Both the position numbers and the translations under genes were made by a program. The notes under the pieces were generated by a model. That model was given only the letters and a program-made list of their open reading frames with translations. It searched no databases and was not told the origin of the DNA. A stretch of 64,000 bases of DNA from Nioella ostreopsis (GTDB lineage: Bacteria > Pseudomonadota > Alphaproteobacteria > Rhodobacterales > Rhodobacteraceae). Position 1 is the first letter of the stretch. Every line of letters begins with the position of its first letter. Below are positions 1-6,650 of the stretch, one piece after another. Location: assembly GCF_004000255.1 (NCBI RefSeq), contig NZ_RCIQ01000015.1:1-64000 (forward strand), in the 5' to 3' direction.

Positions 1-261
1 AGGACGCCGTTCTGCAACAACGCCCAGTTCCGCCCTCAAAAGACATCGGTTCTGTTTGAAATACATCTGCTACGCACTGACCAAACAGACGCAGTTACGG
101 AAAAAGCGGGTATCGAAACGGCCGAATACAGTGCTCGGTGGGCGCGATATCGCATTCGCGTGACTGAGAAGGACGTGAATGCCCACACTGACTTGTTCAA
201 GCAGCTAATCTGTGAAGCTCGCAACCGGCGCGAAGGTTGCTACCGCGCTAGTGACCCTTGA
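1..261 (+). CDS. 3' end of an unidentified gene (partial)
   Basis: Frame 1 is open from the first base of the window to a TGA at 259-261, giving 86 codons with no start in view. The translation is charged and ordinary in composition (it ends ...CEARNRREGCYRASDP), which supports a real gene cut by the window edge. I do not recognise the family. It lies outside the island's left boundary at 376, so it is either the original neighbour of tRNA-Ser(GCT) or part of an older insertion at the same tRNA. Its base composition is more like the island than the GC-rich core, which leans towards the second view. Confidence 0.5.
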   Translation, partial: RTPFCNNAQFRPQKTSVLFEIHLLRTDQTDAVTEKAGIETAEYSARWARYRIRVTEKDVNAHTDLFKQLICEARNRREGCYRASDP

Positions 262-375
262 CAGGCGGATGCAGCCGAACAGCAAGAACAATCCGGTAAG
301 CGCTATTTCTATGTGGGGCTTTATGTGCGGTGAATGCGAAGTTCACCAGATTTATTAAGCAAAAACAAAGCCTAG

Positions 376-389
376 TGGCGGAGACGAAG
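376..389. repeat. Distal attachment-site core (14-bp tRNA-Ser duplicate)
   Basis: TGGCGGAGACGAAG matches 8336-8349, the CCA end, discriminator and 3' acceptor strand of tRNA-Ser(GCT), without mismatch. The match stops at base 390 (t here, g at 8350) and at base 375 (g here, a at 8335). It marks the left end of the island, about 145 bp before the integrase start. Confidence 0.9.
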
Positions 390-509
390 TCTGCCTCTGC
401 CATTTCCAGCATGTTCCGAAAAGGTCTCGAAGCCGTCTATTTTCCCCTATTTTGCAGGACTATTCGTTCCAGAGGGTTCCTTCACATTCCCGATTGTTCC
501 TGCTATAGG

Positions 510-530
510 TGGGGGAACAAATGGGGGAAC
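510..530 (+). repeat. Twin TGGGGGAAC motif, left end (possible integrase arm sites)
   Basis: TGGGGGAAC occurs at 510-518 and 522-530, a 12-bp period. The same pair with the same period and orientation is at 8260-8268 and 8272-8280 near the other end. Three GTTCC elements (466-470, 476-480, 496-500), the inverse of the GGAAC core, lie just upstream. Paired repeats near both attachment cores are what arm-type binding sites of a tyrosine integrase look like. The pair also overlaps possible integrase start codons, which argues that translation begins after it. Confidence 0.55.
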
Positions 531-532
531 AG

Positions 533-1732
533 ATGGCCCGTGACACTGGAATGAGACGACCTGAGAAGGCCCTGACAGCGCAAGAGGTCAGGACAGCAAG
601 CGAACCCGGCAAGTATTTCGACGGTCATGGCCTCTATCTTCTGGTGAAATCGAACGGCGCGCGCTCTTGGGTTCAGCGCATCGTCATTCGCGGCAAGCGG
701 CGGGAAATTGGGCTTGGCAGCGCATCACTTGTTTCGCTCAAGGAAGCCCGCGAACAGGCCATCGCCAACCGCAAGCTGGCGCGCGCCGGTGGCGACCCGA
801 TCCAAGCGAAGCGCGAGTCTAAGGCCGTGCTGACCTTCGAGGAAGCCGCTCGCAAGGTGCATGAGCTACACCGGCCCACATGGCGCAACCCAAAACATGC
901 GGCGCAATTCCTGTCTACGCTCGAAACCTACGCCTTCCCCCATATTGGCCGCATCAAGGCGGCAGACGTGAACACGGCGGACGTGTTGCGGGTTCTCTCA
1001 CCGATCTGGACCGAGAAGCCCGAAACCGCGCGCCGCGTTCGTCAGCGGGTCGGCACCGTGATGAAATGGGCTGTCGCGCAAGGCTGGCGGCAGGACAACC
1101 CTGCAGAGGCCATAGACCGCGCCCTGCCCAAGACAGAGCGTGTAAAGGCCCACAGGAGAGCCCTGCCCTATCAGGACGTGCCAGCTTGCCTTGAGGCCGT
1201 GCAAGCGTCCAAGGCCGGGGAAATCACCAAGCTTGCTTTCGAGTTTCTGGTGCTGACCGCAACCCGATCCGGGGAAACCCGCAAAGCAGTTTGGGATGAG
1301 ATCGACATGGAAGCAGGGGTTTGGACCATACCGGCAATGCGCATGAAGGCGAAGAAGGAACACCGCATTCCCCTTTCCGCCCGCGCACTCGAAATCCTTG
1401 ATGCCGCGAAAGCGCTAGGCGACGGATCGGAGCTTGTGTTTCCAGGCTCGAAAACCGGCAGGCCACTTTCCGACATGACACTTTCTAAGCTGGTGAAGGA
1501 GCTTGGCTTCGAGGCGGACATTCACGGGTTCCGCACGTCTTTCAGGACATGGACGCAGGAACGGACCACTTACCCGCGTGAGGTTGCAGAGGCGGCTCTG
1601 GCTCACACGATCAAGGACAAGGCAGAAGCGGCCTATGCGCGATCTGACCTGTTCGAGAAGCGGCGGAAGATGATGGAAGCTTGGTCTTCACAACTTGAGC
1701 AGGACAAAGGGAAAGTTGTGAAAATCTCCTAG
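533..1732 (+). CDS. P4-type tyrosine integrase
   Basis: This site-specific recombinase integrates and excises the island at tRNA-Ser(GCT). The N-terminus (AQEVRTASEPGKYFDGHGLYLLV) is the DUF4102-type arm-DNA-binding domain and the C-terminal half is the phage integrase catalytic domain. Counting from the start used here, the catalytic Arg is in TATRSGE (about residue 245), the HxxR motif is HGFR (about 331) and the nucleophile is probably the Tyr in AAYARSD (about 368). In-frame starts exist at 509 (GTG), 521, 533 and 551. I chose 533 because the earlier ones lie within the repeated TGGGGGAAC motif, and the choice is uncertain. The length of about 399 residues is normal for the family. The gene lies at the end away from the intact tRNA and points into the island. 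Confidence 0.93.
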   Translation: MARDTGMRRPEKALTAQEVRTASEPGKYFDGHGLYLLVKSNGARSWVQRIVIRGKRREIGLGSASLVSLKEAREQAIANRKLARAGGDPIQAKRESKAVLTFEEAARKVHELHRPTWRNPKHAAQFLSTLETYAFPHIGRIKAADVNTADVLRVLSPIWTEKPETARRVRQRVGTVMKWAVAQGWRQDNPAEAIDRALPKTERVKAHRRALPYQDVPACLEAVQASKAGEITKLAFEFLVLTATRSGETRKAVWDEIDMEAGVWTIPAMRMKAKKEHRIPLSARALEILDAAKALGDGSELVFPGSKTGRPLSDMTLSKLVKELGFEADIHGFRTSFRTWTQERTTYPREVAEAALAHTIKDKAEAAYARSDLFEKRRKMMEAWSSQLEQDKGKVVKIS

Positions 1733-2131
1733 GTCTTTGTGAGTTTCCTGCGACTGGTTGCAGGACCGCAAAGCGAAGCTGCGCTATTCATGACCTATCT
1801 ATGCAAGAAAAGACCTTTTTTCCACAGATCCATCCCCAGCAAGTCACAACATATGGCATTCTTGCGCGCACGTTACACAAGATATCGTGGATTCCGCGCT
1901 CTCCACAGCCTGTCCACAGGATATCCAGATTGCCCCCCGGCGTTCGGTTCCAGTATAATACGATGCAGGCCGACTAGAGCGATAAAGTCGGTGGTCATCC
2001 TCAGCTTTGCGCGCCGAGGATGACCGAAGTAGATCCAGAATTGGAACCCCAGATCTGCTTCCTGTTTCGCAAATGAAAACGCGACGAGCAAGGGACACTT
2101 TGTCCAGCGCCAAATACAGGAGACCGTTGTC
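1733..2131. other. Non-coding stretch between integrase and alpA, with DnaA-box-like motifs
   Basis: I see no convincing gene here. The stretch contains a near-match to the DnaA box TTATCCACA (TTTTCCACA at 1818-1826, one mismatch) and two weaker TCCACA words (ending at 1906 and 1918), together with the inverted repeat at 1993-2025. Clustered TCCACA words next to AT-richer DNA may mark a replication or regulatory region of the island, but three weak boxes could also be chance. Confidence 0.3.
1993..2025. repeat. 10-bp inverted repeat upstream of alpA
   Basis: GGTCATCCTC (1993-2002) and GAGGATGACC (2016-2025) are perfect inverted copies separated by 13 bases. No T-run follows on either strand, so an operator, a cruciform or an mRNA leader hairpin is more likely than an intrinsic terminator. 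It lies about 105 bp before the alpA start. Confidence 0.6.
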
Positions 2132-2317
2132 TTGATTGAAAAGCACCTGAGACGCCCGTTGGTGGAACATGTCACGGGCCTAAGCCGAAGCAGCATATAC
2201 GAGCTGATGGAGTTGGAGCAGTTTCCACGCCCGATCCGCATCGGACGTCGCGCCGTTGCGTGGCGTGAAAGCGACATTGAAGCTTGGCTCGAAAGTCGCC
2301 CTATCGCCACGACCTAA
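2132..2317 (+). CDS. alpA: AlpA-family transcriptional regulator
   Basis: A 61-residue MerR-like helix-turn-helix protein. TGLSRSSIYELMELEQFP is the recognition region, and the following RPIRIGRRAVAWRESDIEAW is the signature of AlpA/prophage CP4-57 regulators. In related elements AlpA activates the integrase/excisionase module or acts as a recombination directionality factor, and here it probably controls excision of the island. The start is TTG at 2132, supported by AGGAG about eight bases upstream. A terminator-like hairpin follows at once (2322-2348), so the gene is likely its own transcription unit. Confidence 0.85.
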   Translation: MIEKHLRRPLVEHVTGLSRSSIYELMELEQFPRPIRIGRRAVAWRESDIEAWLESRPIATT

Positions 2318-2321
2318 GAGA

Positions 2322-2348
2322 AAACCCCGCCACGAGGGACGGGGGTTT
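2322..2348 (+). terminator. Terminator-like hairpin after alpA
   Basis: AAACCCC (2322-2328) pairs with GGGGTTT (2342-2348), and the stem lies five bases after the alpA stop codon. The T-tract is only three bases, so it may be a weak terminator or attenuator. Confidence 0.55.
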
Positions 2349-2415
2349 CGGTCAACATCACAGCTTAGACTAGCCTTCCGCTCCCTCTGGCGCAACGCCA
2401 AGAGGCACTCAAGAC

Positions 2416-2709
2416 ATGACCACACAACATCGCTGGTTCTCAAACCCGACCAATATCTATTGGACCTGCAAAGCCCTGATCGAAGGCAGGACCATTTCGC
2501 ACAAAACAGAAATCCGAGAGGTGAAGGGCTGGCGACTCGCCGCGATCGTCCATCGCCTGAAGGACAGTTTCAACTGGCCTATTCTAACCGAGTTTCGCGG
2601 GCCGGATAGCATTGCCCACTACCGCCTTTCTCCCGGCACCGACCCGGCGCTGCTGAGGTTCCCCCCCAGCGCCAAACAGCTCCTGGATGAAATCGGGGGG
2701 CAGGAATGA
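2416..2709 (+). CDS. Small winged-helix-like protein of the island
   Basis: A 97-residue protein with no signal peptide or membrane segment. The middle (TEIREVKGWRLAAIVHRLKD followed by WPILTEFRG and IAHYRL) looks like a winged helix: helix, recognition helix, then beta wing. I recognise the style from small genes in alphaproteobacterial phages and islands but cannot name a function. It begins an overlapping series: its TGA (2707-2709) overlaps the ATG of the next gene (2706), so the two are probably co-translated. A role in DNA binding, regulation or replication of the island is an inference. Confidence 0.6.
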   Translation: MTTQHRWFSNPTNIYWTCKALIEGRTISHKTEIREVKGWRLAAIVHRLKDSFNWPILTEFRGPDSIAHYRLSPGTDPALLRFPPSAKQLLDEIGGQE

Positions 2710-2876
2710 CCCGCTACCAGATGACACCGCATCACCGGCAATGGCGGCTCTACGCCATGAAGCCCGCTCACAGCGCACAGAGGGCGGCACAGCTTGGCCT
2801 CTGCACCTGCGGCAACCCTCACACCCTGAGGCGCGTCCTGCGCGCCCTACAGCGCCTAGAGGCCCGCAATGGCTAA
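2706..2876 (+). CDS. 56-residue basic protein, function unknown
   Basis: A short frame starting at an ATG that overlaps the previous stop (ATGA at 2706-2709) and ending in TAA at 2874-2876, which overlaps the next gene's coding start region (ATG at 2869). It is basic and holds one CxC-like pair (LCTCGNPHT). The tight overlap on both sides is the main evidence that it is translated. I do not recognise it. It may be a small accessory or DNA-binding peptide of the island. Confidence 0.5.
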   Translation: MTRYQMTPHHRQWRLYAMKPAHSAQRAAQLGLCTCGNPHTLRRVLRALQRLEARNG

Positions 2877-3402
2877 GAGGGACAGCAAGGGAAACCCGAT
2901 CACGGGCAAGGGAGAGCATTTCACAAAGCTCATTCGCGCAACAATGGAGACGCCCGCTTGGCGGGCGCTCCCCCCTATCGCGCAAGCTCTCTATCCTTGG
3001 CTGAGGCTCGAATGGAGGGGACCGGACGCAAACAACAACGGCAAGCTTCGACTGAGCGTTCGGCAAGCAGCTATCCGCATGGGAGTTTCTAGAGACACCG
3101 CAGCACGGGCCTTTCACGAGCTGCAGGCCAAGGGCTTCATCGTGATGACCGAGCGGGCATGTCTTGGGATCGAAGGGGCAGCGAAGTCGCCTGCCTTCGA
3201 GATAACGGAACTGCCCTTGCCTCACGGCGGCGGGCGCGAGGGACGCAAGCTGTTCAAGGACTGGCGACCGGGGCAGGATTTTCCCGTCATGCGCGCCGGG
3301 GCCAACAATCCTGAAGGCAGGAATGGCAAAGCAAAACCCTGTCATGAAAATCAGGACGGCACCGTCATTAATATCATGACGAAAGGCAAAGGAGCGTCAT
3401 GA
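2869..3402 (+). CDS. Helix-turn-helix protein of the island, possible replication or control protein
   Basis: A 177-residue protein. Residues about 58-95 (LRLSVRQAAIRMGVSRDTAARAF, then a helix and KGFIVM) form a clear helix-turn-helix or winged-helix DNA-binding domain. The C-terminal third is low-complexity and polar. The start overlaps the end of the preceding small gene. The last 20 codons run through the first two copies of a 17-bp dyad repeat that continues beyond the stop (3341-3478), an arrangement typical of replication initiators or regulators with nearby binding sites. That link is inferred from position. Similar proteins occur in alphaproteobacterial prophages and islands, mostly without an assigned function. 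Confidence 0.65.
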   Translation: MAKRDSKGNPITGKGEHFTKLIRATMETPAWRALPPIAQALYPWLRLEWRGPDANNNGKLRLSVRQAAIRMGVSRDTAARAFHELQAKGFIVMTERACLGIEGAAKSPAFEITELPLPHGGGREGRKLFKDWRPGQDFPVMRAGANNPEGRNGKAKPCHENQDGTVINIMTKGKGAS

Positions 3403-3478
3403 AAACCATGACAGCACGTCACAAAAATCAGGACGGTTTGGCCGGGTTCCGAGCACTGACCGTCATAAAAACCATGAC
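3341..3478. repeat. Five iteron-like 17-bp dyads (GTCAT-N7-ATGAC)
   Basis: Five 17-bp copies are visible at 3341-3357, 3364-3380, 3396-3412, 3418-3434 and 3462-3478. An example is GTCATGAAAACCATGAC (third copy). The second, third and fifth have perfect GTCAT/ATGAC arms, and the first and fourth end in AGGAC. Start-to-start distances are 23, 32, 22 and 44 bp, close to two, three, two and four turns of DNA, so the copies would face one side of the helix. All share direction. They look like binding sites for one protein, most simply the adjacent helix-turn-helix protein. Confidence 0.8.
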
Positions 3479-3673
3479 ATCCTTACCTTACCAGCGACAC
3501 TAGGGACGTGCGGTTGATTGACTATCCTCTTAGGCTGGGTGTGAGTGACTTGAGCGATGGGTGGCTCGATACGGTTCCCTACGAGCCCAAAAACAGAAAA
3601 TATCGGGCCCAGAGGGGCTAATCGCGGGTGACGGGGACTTCAAAAGGGGCGGCGTCCCTTTTAACGTCACCAC

Positions 3674-3836
3674 ATGACTAACAAGACCAAATCCAAAGTG
3701 CTGTACGCCCTGCGCATGAACAAGGGGCAATCCCGATGCCATCGTCGCGGCGGATGAGCTTGTCGAGACGCGGTTGCGGTCAGGCAACGGCCTTAGTCTG
3801 CTCTCGGGAAGCCAGGCCCAAATGCTGGTTCATTGA
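3674..3836 (+). pseudogene. Frameshifted small gene, family unknown
   Basis: A frame beginning ATG at 3674 reads MTNKTKSKVLYALRMNKGQ and then becomes implausible. One base later, from 3735, the next frame reads DAIVAADELVETRLRSGNGL and continues to a TGA at 3834-3836. Joined by a +1 shift, the two halves make a sensible protein of about 54 residues. The second frame has no start of its own because a TGA lies just before it. Programmed frameshifting is possible, but no slippery site is obvious. Between 3479 and 3673 I see only a short open frame ending at a TAA near 3621. Confidence 0.35.
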
Positions 3837-3847
3837 GGATACGAACG

Positions 3848-4708
3848 ATGAAATATCTCAGAAACCATTTTCCAATCAGTTCGCTTTTTCTAGCTGCTAC
3901 CTTCTCTCTTATGGGATTCATGTGCACTGCACAGGAGACGACACCGGGCGACACAGAACTTGTTGTCTGGTTTTGTCACCTCGGGGATGAACCAGTCACC
4001 TATGCTTATCGCGTACGAGAATCGGGCCAGATTGAAACGCTTGATGGTGCCCCTGGCACGGGACTGAGAAACGAACGCGAGGATGTGCTGCTTCTCCCAG
4101 ATAGAGTTCTGCGGTTCCGGGACCAAGAAGTTACGATCGATGAGAGTGGTGACATAGATACCGGATACTGCTCCGATATCTCGGACATCGTCACTGCACT
4201 TGTAGTGGACGTCGGCGCGTCCATGACAGAACAGCTGGTGGTTGCTATTCAGGCCCGCGAAAACTTCGCCGCCCGTCTGGCCGAAGCGCTTGATCACGTG
4301 ACCTCGCTTGAGGCGGAATTGGTTCAAGCACTTCTAGACTTGAGCCAGGCTGAGCGACGGGAAGCCGAAGCCCTGGCTGCTCGGATGCTGGCTGAAATCA
4401 ATGCGGACGAGCGGTTGAGAGAGGCGGAGATGCGATCAGCCCTTCTTGCACAGGCAAACCTGGAACTGGAAACAGCAGAGGCCGCATCGGCCGAAAGCCA
4501 GCGCCAGATTGCGGCCCTGAACGAACAGGTGGCCGCCTTACGCACGCAGCTTGGTGAATTGCAGGGGCTGCTAGATGTGGTGCGGGAGGAGGAAGCGCGA
4601 GAGCAGGTGCGCGCGGAAACGTGCGAGGCGGACCTAAATGCCGCCTTGACGCGGCTGGCGATGGAACTCGACCGTACCGAGGCTGAATGTAGCCAAGTCG
4701 AGAACTAA
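3848..4708 (+). CDS. Exported coiled-coil protein, function unknown
   Basis: A 286-residue protein beginning MKYLRNHFPISSLFLAATFS, a good Sec signal peptide with likely cleavage near CTA-QE (about residue 27). A region of about 90 residues that looks beta-rich follows. From about residue 115 to the end the sequence is almost continuous heptad-like helix, rich in Ala, Glu, Leu and Arg, so a long coiled coil in the periplasm is expected. A TTG at 3833 is in frame, but the ATG at 3848 has a TTGAGGA ribosome-binding site in front and a better signal peptide. The gene stands alone. I do not recognise a family. A structural or envelope role is inference. Confidence 0.7.
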   Translation: MKYLRNHFPISSLFLAATFSLMGFMCTAQETTPGDTELVVWFCHLGDEPVTYAYRVRESGQIETLDGAPGTGLRNEREDVLLLPDRVLRFRDQEVTIDESGDIDTGYCSDISDIVTALVVDVGASMTEQLVVAIQARENFAARLAEALDHVTSLEAELVQALLDLSQAERREAEALAARMLAEINADERLREAEMRSALLAQANLELETAEAASAESQRQIAALNEQVAALRTQLGELQGLLDVVREEEAREQVRAETCEADLNAALTRLAMELDRTEAECSQVEN

Positions 4709-5092
4709 CCCCGATCAGCCATTCCCGAAAGCCCTTTATCTTGCGGTCACTGATTCCGATCGGGTATCGTGAAAGGGAGCTATCTCGTGCTGGTCGGCTC
4801 ATCGACCACAAGGGGTAGTTCAGAAAAGAGTAGGGCCGGCGGTGCGCCAAAGCCAAATGAACATGCGGGGGATCAAGACCCTACGGGGTGGCAAATGGCA
4901 CGCGACTACCGTTCGAAATTTATTTGGCCCGAAATGAACAAGGGCGATCCAATTGGGGCGCCCTTCCTGTTGGCGTTGCTTTGGCCACGGCGGCACAAAT
5001 AATCGACAAATCATCACACGATGGCAAAATGGGAAGCAGCAGCTTCCATCGGTGCTTTCTTCCAATTGATTTCGGGAAAATGAAGGTGACAC
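4709..5092. other. Stretch without an intact gene
   Basis: Apart from the recombinase-like remnant at about 4812-4937 I see no supported gene, repeat or RNA here. Two open frames of 73-77 codons exist but have no ribosome-binding site and no protein-like composition. Confidence 0.4.
4812..4937 (+). pseudogene. Remnant of a serine recombinase C-terminal domain
   Basis: One frame ends MNMRGIKTLRGGKWHATTV followed by RNLFGPK and TGA at 4935-4937. The phrase RGIKTxRGGKWHATTVRNL is the hallmark of the Recombinase domain (PF07508) that follows the catalytic domain in large serine recombinases and some invertases. No catalytic domain is present upstream, so only a fragment of about 30-40 codons survives. 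It suggests that an earlier recombinase gene was lost from the island. Confidence 0.5.
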
Positions 5093-5728
5093 ATGGGCGG
5101 GATCGGTAGCGGGCGGCGCTGGCACTTCGACGCCAAAGAAACAACAGAGGACTATCGCTCAATAGACGTCAGGCGCTGGGCGCGAGACGGGTTGCTGAAG
5201 CCTGACCATCACTTCAACTGGCAATGGTCCAGACATGGTGAAGTCGTCGCGTCGATAAAGGTTGAGGTGAAGCCGGAAAGCGTTGTGTTGGACTACAGGC
5301 ACCGAAACGGCAGCGATGATTGGACACCGAAACGCTACTCAGTCCATTTGAGCGAAACCCCATGCCACATGGGCGGCGCGCGCAAATGGTTTCTCTGCCC
5401 AGCGCGAGGTTGCGGACAGCGTGTCGCAATCCTCTATGGCGGCGCGATATTTGCCTGTCGTCATTGCTTTCAGCTCGCCTATCCTTCTCAGCGAGAAACT
5501 CAGGGGGACCGAGCCGCACGAAGTGCAGACCGCATCCGAGAAAGGTTGGGGTGGCCGGGAGGCATTTTGGAAGGCGGCGACTGGGGCAAGCCCAAGGGGA
5601 TGCATTGGCGGACCTATGCGCGGCTCTGCAGGGAGCACGACGCTCTCGCAGACCGCGCGTTGCAAGGATTTGCTGAACAATTGGGGCAATTGAACCGTCA
5701 CTTGGAAAGGGGCAGGCAGCCTAATTGA
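5093..5728 (+). CDS. Zinc-ribbon protein of the MGGIGSGR type, function unknown
   Basis: A 211-residue soluble protein that opens MGGIGSGRRWHFDAKETTE, an opening I associate with a widespread hypothetical family found mostly in mobile elements. Residues about 100-130 hold a zinc ribbon (CPARGC then CRHC, about 20 residues apart) followed by basic helical sequence. The N-terminal half (IDVRRWARDGLLKP) is also conserved in the family as I remember it. Nucleic-acid binding is a reasonable guess from the ribbon and charge. The start at 5093 has a plausible AAGGTGAC upstream. No operon partner overlaps it. Confidence 0.65.
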   Translation: MGGIGSGRRWHFDAKETTEDYRSIDVRRWARDGLLKPDHHFNWQWSRHGEVVASIKVEVKPESVVLDYRHRNGSDDWTPKRYSVHLSETPCHMGGARKWFLCPARGCGQRVAILYGGAIFACRHCFQLAYPSQRETQGDRAARSADRIRERLGWPGGILEGGDWGKPKGMHWRTYARLCREHDALADRALQGFAEQLGQLNRHLERGRQPN

Positions 5729-5828
5729 TCTAGTATTGGCGTGAGCCCTGAGGCACCTAGCGAGAAGAGTTTTTCGTTGAAAGTTCGTCTGCAACCTGAA
5801 AGCAATTAGTTGAGAACGAACAGCCCGC

Positions 5829-6650
5829 TTGTTTTACCTCATTGAAGGCGTGGATGAATTAGTGTTTGAAGCCCGGACAGTTCTGCGTCGAGCCGCACGT
5901 GGGCGCTCCCGCCCGCCACTTTGTTTCGCCGTAAATGAAGGCGGTGAGCAATGTCAGATTTGGCTCAAGTCACCAGCTTTTCACCCATCCACGCCGTGCA
6001 CGTCGTTGGAGCGCGAGTGGATGGCTACCAACTTGGCGCGGACGCTGGACCTGCCCGTTACGCCCGTGGTTCCCGTTAAACTGAGAACAGAATTCATTGA
6101 TTCAGTTTTGGATGATGAATTGCGAGAAGCAATGATGGAGAGTCCTGAAGTCGTGCTCGGGTCCGTTCATGCCGGTGACGGATGGCGATTGTTTGACACC
6201 GGCTCAAAGCTGCCTTGGTCGAGTCTCCCGCTGGTTCAGGAGATTGTCACCTTTGACTGTCTTGTCGAAAATAGCGATAGGAGCAGGTCGAATCCAAACC
6301 TTCTACGGCATGGCGACAGCCTGAAAATGATCGATCAAGAAGAAGCCTTTAGTCATGCAGTGACGGGTGAAGGCCCTGGGCCTTGGGGTGTGAATGGACT
6401 GATGAACTTCGCAGCTGGGACAGCTCAGCATTCCCTTGTTCCGCACCTTACACCTAAGACAAGATGCGACTTTTCGCACGTGGCTGAAAAATGGGAGAGC
6501 TTGCCCGATGCGGAGATTTCAGAGTATGTAGCCCGAGCACCCGAAGAGTGGGACCGCCCTACATTGGACAGAATCCGTGACTATATTCTAAGGGCAAAAC
6601 GGGAAGCCCGAACCTTCTGCGAGATGGCTACAAGGCACATAACTCAATGA
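5829..6650 (+). CDS. HipA-like protein kinase
   Basis: A single-domain protein of up to 273 residues resembling the HipA_2 family (PF20613). Candidate active-site residues are K47 in QIWLKSP (ATP binding), D150 and N155 in SDRSRSNPNLL (catalytic loop) and D169 in MIDQEEAF (metal binding). It lacks the N-terminal lobe of classical HipA, and no HipB-like repressor lies next to it. Its last codon overlaps the start of the DUF3037 gene (ATGA at 6647-6650), so the two are translationally coupled. The start is uncertain: TTG at 5829 gives the longest frame, but a GTG a few codons later is also possible. A Ser/Thr kinase acting on a cellular or phage target is inferred from the fold; the substrate is unknown. 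Confidence 0.75.
   Translation: MFYLIEGVDELVFEARTVLRRAARGRSRPPLCFAVNEGGEQCQIWLKSPAFHPSTPCTSLEREWMATNLARTLDLPVTPVVPVKLRTEFIDSVLDDELREAMMESPEVVLGSVHAGDGWRLFDTGSKLPWSSLPLVQEIVTFDCLVENSDRSRSNPNLLRHGDSLKMIDQEEAFSHAVTGEGPGPWGVNGLMNFAAGTAQHSLVPHLTPKTRCDFSHVAEKWESLPDAEISEYVARAPEEWDRPTLDRIRDYILRAKREARTFCEMATRHITQ

Noticed and set aside
330-554. A 74-codon frame across the left attachment core
   Set aside because: It spans the attachment core, the GTTCC motifs and the integrase start, with no protein-like features.
3341-3478. CRISPR array
   Set aside because: Repeats are 17 bp with spacers of only 5-27 bp, and no cas genes are present.
3399-3503. A 34-codon frame starting at ATG 3399 with an ATGA overlap to the helix-turn-helix gene
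   Set aside because: It consists mainly of the 17-bp dyads, which also run through other frames, so the DNA repeat rather than a peptide seems selected.
4769-5109. Two open frames of 73-77 codons in the gap before the zinc-ribbon gene
   Set aside because: No ribosome-binding site or protein-like composition; they overlap the recombinase remnant in other frames.
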